Shown: piece after piece, positions 8,338 through 16,648 of the stretch
How the letters are laid out: each line of letters opens with the position of its first letter
Position numbering within the stretch: the first letter of the stretch is position 1
Source: Verticiella alkaliphila
Lineage (GTDB): Bacteria > Pseudomonadota > Gammaproteobacteria > Burkholderiales > Burkholderiaceae_B
Direction of reading: 5' to 3'
Length of the DNA stretch: 64,000 nucleotides
Assembly: GCF_018904615.1 (NCBI RefSeq)
Contig: NZ_JADCNH010000017.1
Coordinates: 1 to 64,000, forward strand
The notes under the pieces: model-generated
Databases searched by the model: none
What the model was told of the DNA's origin: nothing
The model's input: the letters and a program-made list of their open reading frames with translations, nothing else
Translations under genes and position numbers: made by a program

Positions 8338-9257
8338 GCGGAATAAGCGATTCACGCGCACCGCTGTCCCCGGTGCTCGAGGAACCCCGCTGGGTGCGAT
8401 GGGCGCTGCTCACCGTTGCCCTCGTCTTCCTGGGCATCTTCCTCTTCCTGCCGCTGTTGGTGGTGTTCATCGAGGCCTTCAAGCGCGGTTGGGAGGTTTA
8501 CCTCCAGGCCATCGTCGATCCGGACGCCTTGTCGGCCATCCGCCTGACCTTGATCGTCGCGGCCATCAGTCTGCCGATCAACCTCGCCGTGGGGGTGGCG
8601 GCGGCCTGGGCCATCACCCGCTTCACGTTCCGCGGCAAGCAGGCGCTCATCACCCTGATCGACCTGCCGTTCTCGGTGTCGCCGGTCGTGGCAGGCCTGG
8701 TCTTCATCCTGCTCTTCGGCTCGCAAGGCTGGTTCGGCCCCTGGCTGCAGGACAACGACCTGCGCATCGTCTACGCAGTGCCCGGCGTGGTGCTGGCTAC
8801 CCTGTTCGTCACCTTCCCCTTCATCGCGCGCGAGCTCATCCCGCTCATGCAGGCGCAGGGGGCGGACGAGGAGCTCGCAGCGCTCACCCTGGGCGCCAGT
8901 GGCTGGCAGCTGTTTCGCCGGGTGACCCTGCCCAACATCAAGTGGGGCCTGCTCTACGGCGCCATCCTGGCCAACGCTCGCGCCATGGGCGAGTTCGGGG
9001 CGGTGTCCGTGGTGTCCGGGCAGGTGCGTGGTCTGACCAACACCATGACCCTGCATGTGGAGATTCTCTACAATGAGTACATGTTCGCCGCCTCGTTTGC
9101 CGTCGCCTCGCTGCTCGCGTTGCTGGCACTGTTGACCCTGGGGCTGAAGTCGTGGGTGGAGTGGCGTCACGCCCGGCTGATGTCCGGCGCGCGTCACGCG
9201 CCTGAAGAGACGCACACGCCCGCCGTCATCCCTGTCTCCGCGGCTGCGGCCCCCTGA
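8334..9257 (+). CDS. cysW: Sulfate ABC transporter permease CysW
   Basis: The second inner-membrane permease of the sulfate/thiosulfate importer, 307 residues with about six membrane helices. The coupling loop is [22 protein letters not shown], and the family block [15 protein letters not shown] is present. The ATG at 8334 has AGGAGG 7 nt upstream, supplied by the end of the upstream repeat. It shares the ATGA overlap with the mini-ORF. A 43-nt gap with its own GAGG site separates it from cysA. Confidence 0.95.
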   Translation: MSGISDSRAPLSPVLEEPRWVRWALLTVALVFLGIFLFLPLLVVFIEAFKRGWEVYLQAIVDPDALSAIRLTLIVAAISLPINLAVGVAAAWAITRFTFRGKQALITLIDLPFSVSPVVAGLVFILLFGSQGWFGPWLQDNDLRIVYAVPGVVLATLFVTFPFIARELIPLMQAQGADEELAALTLGASGWQLFRRVTLPNIKWGLLYGAILANARAMGEFGAVSVVSGQVRGLTNTMTLHVEILYNEYMFAASFAVASLLALLALLTLGLKSWVEWRHARLMSGARHAPEETHTPAVIPVSAAAAP

Positions 9258-9300
9258 TCGTTGCGCGGGCGCGCCAAGCGCGCCCGCCAGAGGAGTTCCC

Positions 9301-10365
9301 ATGAGTATCGAAGTCTCCGGCCTGTCCAAACAATTCGGCAACTTCCGCGCGCTGGACAACATCTCGCTGCACATCGAGACCGGCGAGCTGGTGGCATTGC
9401 TCGGCCCCTCGGGCTGCGGCAAGACGACCTTGCTGCGCATCATCGCCGGCCTGGAAACGCCAGATGCCGGCCGGGTGTGGTTTGCGGGCGAGGATGCCAC
9501 CGACGTCAACGTGCGCGAACGCCAGGTCGGGTTCGTGTTCCAGCACTACGCGCTCTTTCGTCACATGACGATCTTCGAGAACGTGGCCTTCGGCCTGCGC
9601 GTGAAGCCCCGGTCACAGCGCCCGTCCGAAGCCGCCATCAAGAAGAAGGTCACGGATCTGCTCAAGCTCGTGCAGCTCGACTGGCTGGCCGATCGCTATC
9701 CGGCCCAGCTCTCCGGTGGCCAGCGTCAGCGCATCGCGCTCGCGCGGGCGCTGGCAGTCGAGCCCAAGGTATTGCTGCTCGACGAGCCCTTCGGCGCGCT
9801 GGACGCCAAAGTGCGCAAGGAGCTGCGCCGCTGGTTGCGTCGCCTGCATGACGAGCTCAACGTCGCGAGCGTCTTCGTCACCCACGATCAGGAAGAAGCC
9901 TTGGAAGTGGCCGATCGGGTCGTGCTGATGAACGCCGGCCACATCGAGCAGGTGGGCACGCCGCGCGAGGTCTGGGAAAGCCCTGCGTCGCCCTTCGTGT
10001 ACGGCTTTCTGGGCGGGGTCAACCAGTTCCGTGGCGAGGCGCGCGACGGCGTTATGCGTCTGGACGGCATCGAACTCGCCGCGCCGGACCTCGGCGCGCA
10101 CGCGCAACCGGCCGTGGCCTACGTGCGTCCGCACGAGCTCGACGTGTCGCCCTGGCAGGAAGGTGGCGAGGGCTTTGCGGTGCGCCTGAACCATGCCTGG
10201 CTGGCCGGCCCGAGTGCGTATCTCGAGCTGATGCGCGACGGCAGCACAGATCCGATCGAAGCCGAGATCCCGGAGGCGCAGTTCCACGCGCTGGGCCTGA
10301 AAGAGGGCGATCGTCTGCTGGCACGGCCGCGTCGCGGTCGCGTCTTCGCCGCCCAGGCTGCCTGA
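9301..10365 (+). CDS. cysA: Sulfate ABC transporter ATP-binding protein
   Basis: The cytosolic ATPase that energises sulfate/thiosulfate uptake. Of 354 residues, the N-terminal two thirds form the ABC domain: Walker A GPSGCGKT (35-42), signature LSGGQ (137-141) and Walker B LLLDEPFG (158-165). The C-terminal part is the TOBE-like regulatory domain typical of CysA. It is the last gene of the sbp-cysT-cysW-cysA operon. Confidence 0.95.
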   Translation: MSIEVSGLSKQFGNFRALDNISLHIETGELVALLGPSGCGKTTLLRIIAGLETPDAGRVWFAGEDATDVNVRERQVGFVFQHYALFRHMTIFENVAFGLRVKPRSQRPSEAAIKKKVTDLLKLVQLDWLADRYPAQLSGGQRQRIALARALAVEPKVLLLDEPFGALDAKVRKELRRWLRRLHDELNVASVFVTHDQEEALEVADRVVLMNAGHIEQVGTPREVWESPASPFVYGFLGGVNQFRGEARDGVMRLDGIELAAPDLGAHAQPAVAYVRPHELDVSPWQEGGEGFAVRLNHAWLAGPSAYLELMRDGSTDPIEAEIPEAQFHALGLKEGDRLLARPRRGRVFAAQAA

Positions 10366-10412
10366 AGGGGCAATGCCCGGGCGGGCCGCGGCCCGGTGGT
10401 ATGCTGCGCCGC

Positions 10413-10634
10413 ATGACTTCCCCTGATGACGCCGCCGCGGCCAAGCCCGTGGCGGTTTTCCGCAATACCGATTCTCCCTGCGTGGCCGTGTGTTCCACCC
10501 TCTTTGACGAGGTCTGCCGCGGCTGCGGCCGTACGGCGGCCGAAGTGGCCAACTGGGTCTTTCTGTCCGACGACGAGAAGCGCGTCGTCTGGCAGCGCAT
10601 CACGGCCCAGGGTTACCCGAGGCGCAAGGGGTAG
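10413..10634 (+). CDS. DUF1289 domain protein
   Basis: A 73-residue protein with the DUF1289 cysteine pattern S-P-C-x3-C-x6-C-x2-C (SPCVAVC...CRGCGR), likely a small metal-binding fold. The family's role is unknown. An alternative ATG lies four codons upstream (10401); neither start has a strong ribosome site. It follows cysA by 47 nt and may be read through from it. Confidence 0.8.
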   Translation: MTSPDDAAAAKPVAVFRNTDSPCVAVCSTLFDEVCRGCGRTAAEVANWVFLSDDEKRVVWQRITAQGYPRRKG

Positions 10635-10670
10635 GGCAAACACGCGCTGGCTCAGGGCCGGCGTCTCCGC

Positions 10671-10688
10671 TAGTATGTGTAGCTACAC
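10671..10688 (+). promoter_or_regulatory. -10-like box and 12-bp palindrome upstream of the SDR-like gene
   Basis: TAGTAT (10671-10676) directly abuts the perfect palindrome GTGTAGCTACAC (10677-10688), 33 nt before the next start codon. A repressor bound there would cover the transcription start. This is a sequence-only candidate; the binding protein is unknown. Confidence 0.4.
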
Positions 10689-10721
10689 GTATTGGGGCGA
10701 AGGCCTCGGCAGGAGACTCGC

Positions 10722-11450
10722 ATGGACCAGCGCAAGGCCATTCTCGTGATTGGCGCCGGCGACGCCACGGGTGGCGCCATCGCCCGGCGCTTTGCCCGCG
10801 AGGGCTACATCGCTTGTGTCACCCGGCGGCATGCGGACAAGCTCGCGCCCCTCGTGGAAGACATCGAGGCTGCCGGCGGGGTGGCCCATGCCTTCGGCAG
10901 CGATGCCCGGCAGGAAGAGGCCATGGTCGAGCTCGTGCAGCGCATCGAGCGCGACATCGCCCCGATCGAGGTGGCCGTCTTCAACATCGGCGCCAACGTG
11001 CGCTTCGGCATCACCGAGACCACGGCGCGCGTCTACACCAAGGTGTGGGAGATGGCGTGCTTCGCGGGTTTCCTGATGGGCCGTGAGGCCGCCCGGGTGA
11101 TGCTGCCGCGCGGGCGGGGCACCATTCTTTTCACGGGCGCCACCGCCAGCCTGCGCGGACGCGAGGGCTTTGCCGCCTTTGCCGGCGCCAAGCACGCGCT
11201 GCGGGCACTGGCGCAGAGCATGGCGCGAGAGCTCGGCCCGCAGGGCATCCACGTCGCGCATCCCATCATCGACGGTGCGATCGACACCGAATTCATCCGC
11301 ACGCAATTCCCCGAGCGCTATGCCCTGAAGGATCAGGACGGCATCGTCGATCCGCAGAGCATCGCCGAGGTCTACTGGCAACTGCACTGCCAGCCGCGCA
11401 ATGCCTGGACGCACGAGATGGAGTTGCGTCCCTGGATGGAGTCTTGGTGA
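10722..11450 (+). CDS. SDR-like protein lacking the catalytic tyrosine
   Basis: A 242-residue Rossmann-fold protein of the short-chain dehydrogenase/reductase superfamily. The N-terminal nucleotide motif is altered (GAGDATGGAIA). The YxxxK active site reads F153-A-G-A-K157, so the catalytic tyrosine is a phenylalanine. The surrounding block AFAGAKHALRALAQSMARELG is otherwise standard. The start at 10722 has AGGAG 6 nt upstream; an ATG 10 codons earlier is less likely. It overlaps by a few bases the region before the DsbA-fold isomerase gene and probably forms a two-gene unit with it. It may be a non-oxidoreductase SDR or use another residue. Confidence 0.85.
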   Translation: MDQRKAILVIGAGDATGGAIARRFAREGYIACVTRRHADKLAPLVEDIEAAGGVAHAFGSDARQEEAMVELVQRIERDIAPIEVAVFNIGANVRFGITETTARVYTKVWEMACFAGFLMGREAARVMLPRGRGTILFTGATASLRGREGFAAFAGAKHALRALAQSMARELGPQGIHVAHPIIDGAIDTEFIRTQFPERYALKDQDGIVDPQSIAEVYWQLHCQPRNAWTHEMELRPWMESW

Positions 11451-11479
11451 TCTCTCAACCGCCACCTGCTGGAGTCATG

Positions 11480-12091
11480 ATGTCCCCCACCGTCCAGTTC
11501 CTCTTCGACGTCGGTAGCCCCAACGCCTATCTTGCCCATCAAGTCATCCCGGCCATCGAGGCCCGTACGGGCGTGACCGTCGAGTACGTGCCGATCCTGC
11601 TGGGCGGCCTCTTCAAGCTCACCAACAACCGCTCTCCCATGGAGGCCTTCGCGGGTGTCGCCAACAAGCTCGAGTATGAGCGCCTGGAGCGTGAGCGCTT
11701 CGTTCGTCAACACGGCCTGCAGCGGTTTCGCGACAATCCGCACTTCCCGGTCAACACGCTCCTCGTGATGCGGGGCGCCGTGGCCGCGCGCCAGGCCGGC
11801 GTCCTCGCCCCCTACGTCGATGCCGTCTACGCCGGCATGTGGGAGCAAGGGCGCGACATGGCGGATCCGGCCGTCGCGGGCGAGGTCCTGCAAACGGCCG
11901 GGCTCGACGCACAGGCGCTGCTCGCCGCCACCCAGACGCCCGAGGTCAAGGCCGAGCTCCTTGCCAACACGCAGCGGGCCTTCGAGCGCGGCGCGTTCGG
12001 CTCGCCCACGTTCTTCGTGGGCGACGAGATCTACTTCGGCAAGGACAAGCTGCGCGACGTCGAAGCGGCGCTCGGCCGGGCAGCCGGCTGA
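11480..12091 (+). CDS. 2-hydroxychromene-2-carboxylate isomerase family protein (DsbA/kappa-GST fold)
   Basis: A 203-residue thioredoxin-fold protein of the kappa-class GST / HCCA isomerase family, which catalyses glutathione-dependent isomerisations in aromatic degradation. The N-terminus FLFDVGSPNAYLAH carries the family serine in place of a CxxC, and the C-terminus has the cis-proline block AFGSPTFFVGDEIYFGKDKL. Of several in-frame ATGs, 11480 has GGAG with 5 nt spacing. No naphthalene-type pathway genes are nearby, so the true substrate is open. Confidence 0.88.
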   Translation: MSPTVQFLFDVGSPNAYLAHQVIPAIEARTGVTVEYVPILLGGLFKLTNNRSPMEAFAGVANKLEYERLERERFVRQHGLQRFRDNPHFPVNTLLVMRGAVAARQAGVLAPYVDAVYAGMWEQGRDMADPAVAGEVLQTAGLDAQALLAATQTPEVKAELLANTQRAFERGAFGSPTFFVGDEIYFGKDKLRDVEAALGRAAG

Positions 12092-12116
12092 GCGGCGCTT
12101 CGCCTGGATGGCACGG

Positions 12117-12892
12117 TCAGTGGGCAGGGTCGGCGGTCGGATGAGCCTGCGCGACGTGTGGGGGGAGGGCGAAGAGGCCGCCCCAACGCCTTTGCATGCT
12201 GGCTGTCTCTACGCCGGCCAGTCTCAACGCTTTCCACACGACCGTTGACACACTGTCGAACACCGGCACGCCGTATTGCGCTTCGAGCTCCACGGCGAGG
12301 TGTGCGGCGCGCACGTTGGTGCACAGAATCGTCAGGGCCTCGGGCTGCGCACTGACTGGCCCAGCCATGAGGCGTTCGGCCATATCGCGAATCTGCGCGG
12401 CCGTGACTTCGCAGAACGAGAAATTGTCCTGGATGCCCAGGTGGGCCTCGACGCAGCTGACGCCAGTGTTCGCGTAGTTGGCGACGATGGCGTTCTGAAC
12501 ATCTGTCCGATAGGGCGTGATGAGCCCGAGCCGAGAGACGCCGCAGGCGCGCAAGGCTTCGTTGAGTGCGAGCACAGAGGTGCAGGCCTGGGCCTGGGTC
12601 TGGGCCTCGATCGAGGCGCAAAGCGCCTCATCGGTATGGAACCCGAGCCACGATGCCGAGGTGCCGCTCCAGCCGATCACCTGGCAATGGGCATCGTCCA
12701 GCAGGTGGCCGCGGCCAGGATGCCGCTCGGGTCGAACTGACCGAGCGCCGTGGACGAGAGCGTGATCTCCTTGACCCGAAAGCGGCTGAAGTGCGCGCTC
12801 ACGTCGGGCAGCGCCTCGACCATGGCGGAGGTGACGGGCTCGAGCGTGGTGTTGGAGGAGGGCGTGAGCATGCCCAGGCGCAGACGCGACAT
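12117..12892 (-). pseudogene. Asp/Glu racemase superfamily protein (maleate isomerase / arylmalonate decarboxylase-like), frameshifted
   Basis: Two frames together rebuild one protein of about 258 residues. The N-terminal part (start 12892, MSRLRLGMLTPSSNTTLEP) runs in one frame to about 12704. There, adding one C to the run at 12704-12705 joins it smoothly to LLDDAHCQVIGWSGTSASWLG in the other frame, which continues to the stop at 12117. The fold signatures are the N-terminal PSSNTTLEP loop and the second-half cysteine loop ILCTN. The first loop reads WSGTSAS without cysteine, as in single-cysteine decarboxylase-type members. It is divergent from the GntR regulator. The break has the same signature as others in the window and may be a sequence error, so the gene could be intact. 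Confidence 0.75.
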
Positions 12893-12985
12893 AACATTCC
12901 ATCGAATGGCGCACGACGAGGACATCGCAATGCGCCTGAAGGGCGGCTGCGGTGTCAGTCAGCCCTTGTGCAATAGGCTGCTCGT

Positions 12986-12995
12986 TTGTATACAA
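12986..12995. promoter_or_regulatory. Candidate GntR/FadR-type operator
   Basis: The perfect palindrome TTGTATACAA fits the TNGT-N(0-3)-ACNA pattern of FadR-subfamily GntR operators. It lies in the divergent region between the racemase-family gene and the GntR gene, 75 nt before the regulator's start, and is suited to autoregulation. Binding is inferred, not shown. Confidence 0.5.
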
Positions 12996-13069
12996 TATCA
13001 TGATGCACCCGCCGCCGTTGCGGGTTTTCACGGTGGTCCGCCGCCGGTCGTCGTCTACCTCGCTGATCC

Positions 13070-13783
13070 ATGCCCGCTGCCGTCAAGTCCCGCCCGCCCG
13101 CTACGCTTCCCAAGCGCGATGACATCCACGAGCGCATCTACCGGGCGATCTCCGAACATCGGTTGCGTCCGGGCACCAAGCTGCCTGAGGAGCGTCTGGC
13201 CGAGCTCTTCGAGGTCAGTCGAACGCAGGTGCGGGGCGCCTTGCAGCGTCTGGCCATCGAGCAGCTCGTCACGCTCGTGCCCAATCGCGGCGCCTTCGTG
13301 GCCACCCCGACCGCCGAGGAGGCCAGGGACGTGCTCGCCGTGCGCCGCACGCTGGAGCCCTCGGTGGTGCAGCGGCTGATCGAACGCATGGGAGAGGGTG
13401 CGGCGCCAGATGCCGTGGCGCGTTTGCGCGAGCTCATCGCACGCGAGCGTGACGCCCGTGCGCAGGGCGACCGTCCAGGTGCCATCCGCCTGTCGGGCGA
13501 GTTTCATGTGCTGCTGGCTGAGTTGTCCGGCAGCAGCATTCTGTCGCGCATGATGCGCGAGCTGACACCGCTCACGTGCCTGGCGATCCTCACATTTGAT
13601 GCGCCGCTCGCCTCGGCCTGCCCGAACGACGATCATGCCGCGCTCGTGTCGGCCATCGAAGCCGGCGACCTGCCGGGCGCCCTGGCGGTCATGGCGCATC
13701 ATCTGCACCATATCGAAAGTGCGCTCCGGTTGGATCGTCAGAGCGAGGTCGAGGTGGATCTGGCAGAAGTCCTGTTCGGTTAA
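13070..13783 (+). CDS. GntR-family transcriptional regulator (FadR/FCD subfamily)
   Basis: A 237-residue regulator. An N-terminal winged helix-turn-helix (about residues 14-80, with LPEERLAELFEVSRTQVRGALQRLAIEQLV) is followed by an all-helical FCD ligand-binding domain with the metal-site pattern DxxxH...H (residues such as FH in SGEFHVLLAEL and the late HH in MAHHLHH). It sits directly upstream of the ABC transporter-hydantoinase operon, on the same strand, and divergent from the racemase-family gene. The natural inference is substrate-responsive repression of both. Confidence 0.93.
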   Translation: MPAAVKSRPPATLPKRDDIHERIYRAISEHRLRPGTKLPEERLAELFEVSRTQVRGALQRLAIEQLVTLVPNRGAFVATPTAEEARDVLAVRRTLEPSVVQRLIERMGEGAAPDAVARLRELIARERDARAQGDRPGAIRLSGEFHVLLAELSGSSILSRMMRELTPLTCLAILTFDAPLASACPNDDHAALVSAIEAGDLPGALAVMAHHLHHIESALRLDRQSEVEVDLAEVLFG

Positions 13784-13849
13784 CGGCTTCCAGGCGCGCG
13801 CAGCGCGTGCATGTGCGCACTATCCTGAATCACCGATGCTCCGTATTAA

Positions 13850-13879
13850 TGCATACAAAGAAATATGACTATGTATGCA
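13850..13879. promoter_or_regulatory. Inverted repeat upstream of the ABC-hydantoinase operon
   Basis: TGCATACA (13850-13857) and TGTATGCA (13872-13879) form a perfect 8-bp inverted repeat with a 14-bp gap. A further TGCATGCA lies at 13941-13948. The half-sites share the GTAT/ATAC core seen in the palindrome upstream of the GntR gene. This AT-rich stretch (13840-13935) stands out from its GC-rich surroundings and is the likely control region of the operon that starts at 14027. Confidence 0.5.
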
Positions 13880-14026
13880 AAACAGATTATTCCTTCTCTT
13901 GGTGGTTGCTGAGAGGATCGTAGACAAAAATTTGCCGAAGTGCATGCAAGTTGGCATGATGCGTGCATGAACCTGGTTCGGTAGCGACCCGTGTGGGTCG
14001 TTCCACTCACCGAACCGAGGTCTGTC

Positions 14027-15025
14027 ATGCGTCGCTCCCTCCTGAAGCTGTCCCTGGCCGTCGCGGCCATCCTGCCCTTCACGGCCACCGCTGCCGAGGA
14101 CGCCATCAAGCTTGGCTACGCCAAGTGCGCGCACTGCACGCCCCTGAGCCTGACGCCCGAGTACGCCGACGGCGTCAAGCTCGAAGCCATCTCGTTCAAT
14201 ACCGGCAATGACGCCATGACCGCGTTGCTGTCCAAGAGCGTGGACGTGGCCCAGCTCACCTACCTCCATTACGCGACGGCCCTGGACAAGGGATTCGACG
14301 TGGTGGCGATCTCGGGGCAGATCAATGGCGGCTCGCAGATCCTGGTGGGCAACAATCTTCCCATCCAGGAGAACGACTGGGACAGCCTGAAGGCCGTGAT
14401 TGCCGACTACAAGGCCCAGGGCAAGCCCTTCCGGGTGGCGGCATCGCGCGGCAATGCCCAGGACATCCACATGCGTGGCGCCTTCGCGCGTCAAGGCATC
14501 GACGTCAACAAGGACGTGCAGTTCATCAACATCCCGAACCCATCGGATCACGTGCAGGCCTTGCGCCGCGGCGAAGTTGAGCTCATCACGTCGGTGGACC
14601 CCTTTGCCACCCAGATCCGCCAGGTCGAGGCCGCCAAGTTCTTCGCCTTTCCGTATGACCAGGCTGCGGGCAAGCTCACCAACCTGATCATCACGCGCTC
14701 GGACGTCATCAAGAACAAGCCGAAGGCCGTGGAACAGACCGTTCGCGCCATCGTTGCCGTCAATGAGAAGATGGCCGAAGACAAGCCGCTCTTCGTCCAG
14801 ACCATTCACAAGATCACCGGGTTGGACGAGAAGATTGCCGCCGGTGCGGTCGAGAACCTCTATCCCGACCACCAGATGCACCGCGAATCTGCGCTGGCCA
14901 TCGGCAAGATGATGCGCGAGCTCAACTACATCAGCAAGGACGTGAGCGAGGCCATCGACAAGAACATGGATTACCAGTTCCTGGAGGCCGCCACCGGCAA
15001 ACCCAAGGCTGAACTCGGCTATTGA
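14027..15025 (+). CDS. NrtA/SsuA-type ABC transporter substrate-binding protein
   Basis: The periplasmic receptor of a nitrate/sulfonate/taurine-type importer, 332 residues, with a signal peptide ending FTATAA (about residue 20). The start at 14027 has GAGG 6 nt upstream; an earlier in-frame GTG adds an unlikely N-terminus. Mature sequence begins EDAIKLGYAKCAHCTPLSL with two close cysteines near the usual ligand loop. It is the first gene of the operon. Family ligands range from sulfonates to pyrimidine precursors (ThiY, RutG-like contexts); with a hydantoinase downstream, a cyclic amide or ureide is a reasonable guess. Confidence 0.9.
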   Translation: MRRSLLKLSLAVAAILPFTATAAEDAIKLGYAKCAHCTPLSLTPEYADGVKLEAISFNTGNDAMTALLSKSVDVAQLTYLHYATALDKGFDVVAISGQINGGSQILVGNNLPIQENDWDSLKAVIADYKAQGKPFRVAASRGNAQDIHMRGAFARQGIDVNKDVQFINIPNPSDHVQALRRGEVELITSVDPFATQIRQVEAAKFFAFPYDQAAGKLTNLIITRSDVIKNKPKAVEQTVRAIVAVNEKMAEDKPLFVQTIHKITGLDEKIAAGAVENLYPDHQMHRESALAIGKMMRELNYISKDVSEAIDKNMDYQFLEAATGKPKAELGY

Positions 15026-15861
15026 TGAGGCGAACGACCATGTCATCTTCGCTCGCAAGGCGCACCTATCAACGCATCGATCGGGGCATCGTCCCGGTCC
15101 TCATCCTGGTGGGCTGGGAGCTCTTTTCTCGCTCCGGCGTGTTGCCGCCCGCGTTGCTGCCCGCGCCCTCGCAGGTGATGCTGGCATGGGCCGACTGGGT
15201 CTTCGGCCTGGACGGCAATACGCAGAACTACAGCGGTCAATGGATCCACGACGTGACCGCCAGTGCGGGACGGGTGTTCGCGGGCTTTGGGATCGCCACG
15301 GCACTGGGCATTTTCCTCGGCATGTCGATCGGCTGGTCGCGCAAGGTCGAGAAGCTGATTGAACCCACGCTGCAGGTGCTGCGGCCGGTGCCGCCCGTGT
15401 CCTGGATCCCGCTGGCCATCATCTGGTTCGGCATCGCCGACAAGCCCGCCATCTTCCTGGTGTTTCTCGGTTCGTTCTTTCCCGTGCTGCTCTCGACGAT
15501 CCACGGCGTGAAAACGTGCGACCGCAACCTGCTGCGCGCAGGCGCCATGACCGGGGGCACCCCGCGCATGCTGCTCGCGCACATCGTGTTTCCGGCGGCC
15601 TTGCCCAGCATCTTTTCGGGGCTGCGCATTGCCATCGGTTCGGCCTGGATGCTCACCGTCACAGCCGAGATGGTTGCCGTCAAGAGTGGCGTGGGTTACG
15701 TGCTGTGGGATTCCTACTACTTCCTGCGCTATGACATCGTGATCGCCTCGATGGTGAGTATCGGACTGCTCGGGTTCCTCAGCGACTTCGCGATCAAGCA
15801 CCTCGCCGCGCACGTGCTGCGCTGGCAGCGCGGTTCCACACTTCAGGCCAAGGAAGGTTGA
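15025..15861 (+). CDS. ABC transporter permease (SsuC/TauC type)
   Basis: The inner-membrane subunit of the importer, about 278 residues with six predicted membrane helices. The coupling loop RAGAMTGGTPRMLLAHIVFPAALP (middle to C-terminal third) is typical of the family. An ATG at 15025 overlaps the stop of the binding protein as TGATG; another in-frame ATG at 15040 follows GAGG and is an alternative start. The ATPase begins 4 nt after its stop. Confidence 0.92.
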   Translation: MRRTTMSSSLARRTYQRIDRGIVPVLILVGWELFSRSGVLPPALLPAPSQVMLAWADWVFGLDGNTQNYSGQWIHDVTASAGRVFAGFGIATALGIFLGMSIGWSRKVEKLIEPTLQVLRPVPPVSWIPLAIIWFGIADKPAIFLVFLGSFFPVLLSTIHGVKTCDRNLLRAGAMTGGTPRMLLAHIVFPAALPSIFSGLRIAIGSAWMLTVTAEMVAVKSGVGYVLWDSYYFLRYDIVIASMVSIGLLGFLSDFAIKHLAAHVLRWQRGSTLQAKEG

Positions 15862-15865
15862 CGCC

Positions 15866-16645
15866 ATGTCTCTCATCACCGTCAGCAACGTCTCGCGTCT
15901 GTTCGAGGATGCCAAGCGCGGCAAGCCCGTCGTGGCGCTCGAAGACGTCAACATCGAGGTTGCGCGCAACGAGTTCCTGTGCCTGCTCGGGCCGAGCGGG
16001 TGTGGCAAGTCGACGCTGCTCAACATGATCGCGGGGTTCGATCACCCGAGCAGCGGCACGGTGTGCGTCGGCGGTCACGATGTCCAGGCGCCCGGGGCGG
16101 ACCGCGGCGTCGTCTTTCAGCAGGCCAACCTGATGCCGTGGCTGCCCGTCTGGGAGAACGTGGCCTTTCACCTGAAGATGCGCGGTGCGCCACGCAAGGA
16201 TCGTCGCGAACGCGCGCAGCGCTTCATCGACATGGTCGGGCTCACGGGTTTCGAGAACCATTTCCCAAGCGAGCTCTCCGGTGGCATGAACCAGCGCGTG
16301 GGCATCGCGCGCGCATTGCTCATGAACCCGGAAGTCATCCTCATGGACGAGCCTTTCGGCGCGCTCGACGAGCAGACCAAGATGGACATGCACGCCGAGC
16401 TGATCCGCATCTGGCGCGAGAGCCGCAGCACGATCGTCTTCGTCACGCACGGTATCGATGAAGCGCTGGCCCTGGGCACGCACGTGGCCGTGATGTCGGC
16501 ACGCCCAGGACGCATCCGCGAACTGCTGCCCATCGATCTGGACCGTCCGCGCGATCCCACCTCACCGCGCTTCAACGACTACAAGCGACATATCCTGTCT
16601 CTGCTTCGGCCCGAGGCCGCCAACCCGATGGCACAGGCGGCCTGA
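15866..16645 (+). CDS. ABC transporter ATP-binding protein (SsuB/TauB type)
   Basis: The cytosolic ATPase of the importer, 259 residues: Walker A GPSGCGKS (42-49), signature LSGGMNQR and Walker [15 protein letters not shown]. The extension after the ABC core, RPGRIRELLPIDLDRPRDPTS, is characteristic of nitrate/sulfonate/taurine ATPases. It is embedded between the permease (4 nt) and the epimerase gene (3 nt), so all are in one transcript. Confidence 0.94.
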   Translation: MSLITVSNVSRLFEDAKRGKPVVALEDVNIEVARNEFLCLLGPSGCGKSTLLNMIAGFDHPSSGTVCVGGHDVQAPGADRGVVFQQANLMPWLPVWENVAFHLKMRGAPRKDRRERAQRFIDMVGLTGFENHFPSELSGGMNQRVGIARALLMNPEVILMDEPFGALDEQTKMDMHAELIRIWRESRSTIVFVTHGIDEALALGTHVAVMSARPGRIRELLPIDLDRPRDPTSPRFNDYKRHILSLLRPEAANPMAQAA

Positions 16646-16648
16646 GCC

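Noticed and set aside
12677-12925. Separate 82-residue gene on the minus strand
   Set aside because: It is the true N-terminal part of the frameshifted racemase-family gene, not an independent gene.
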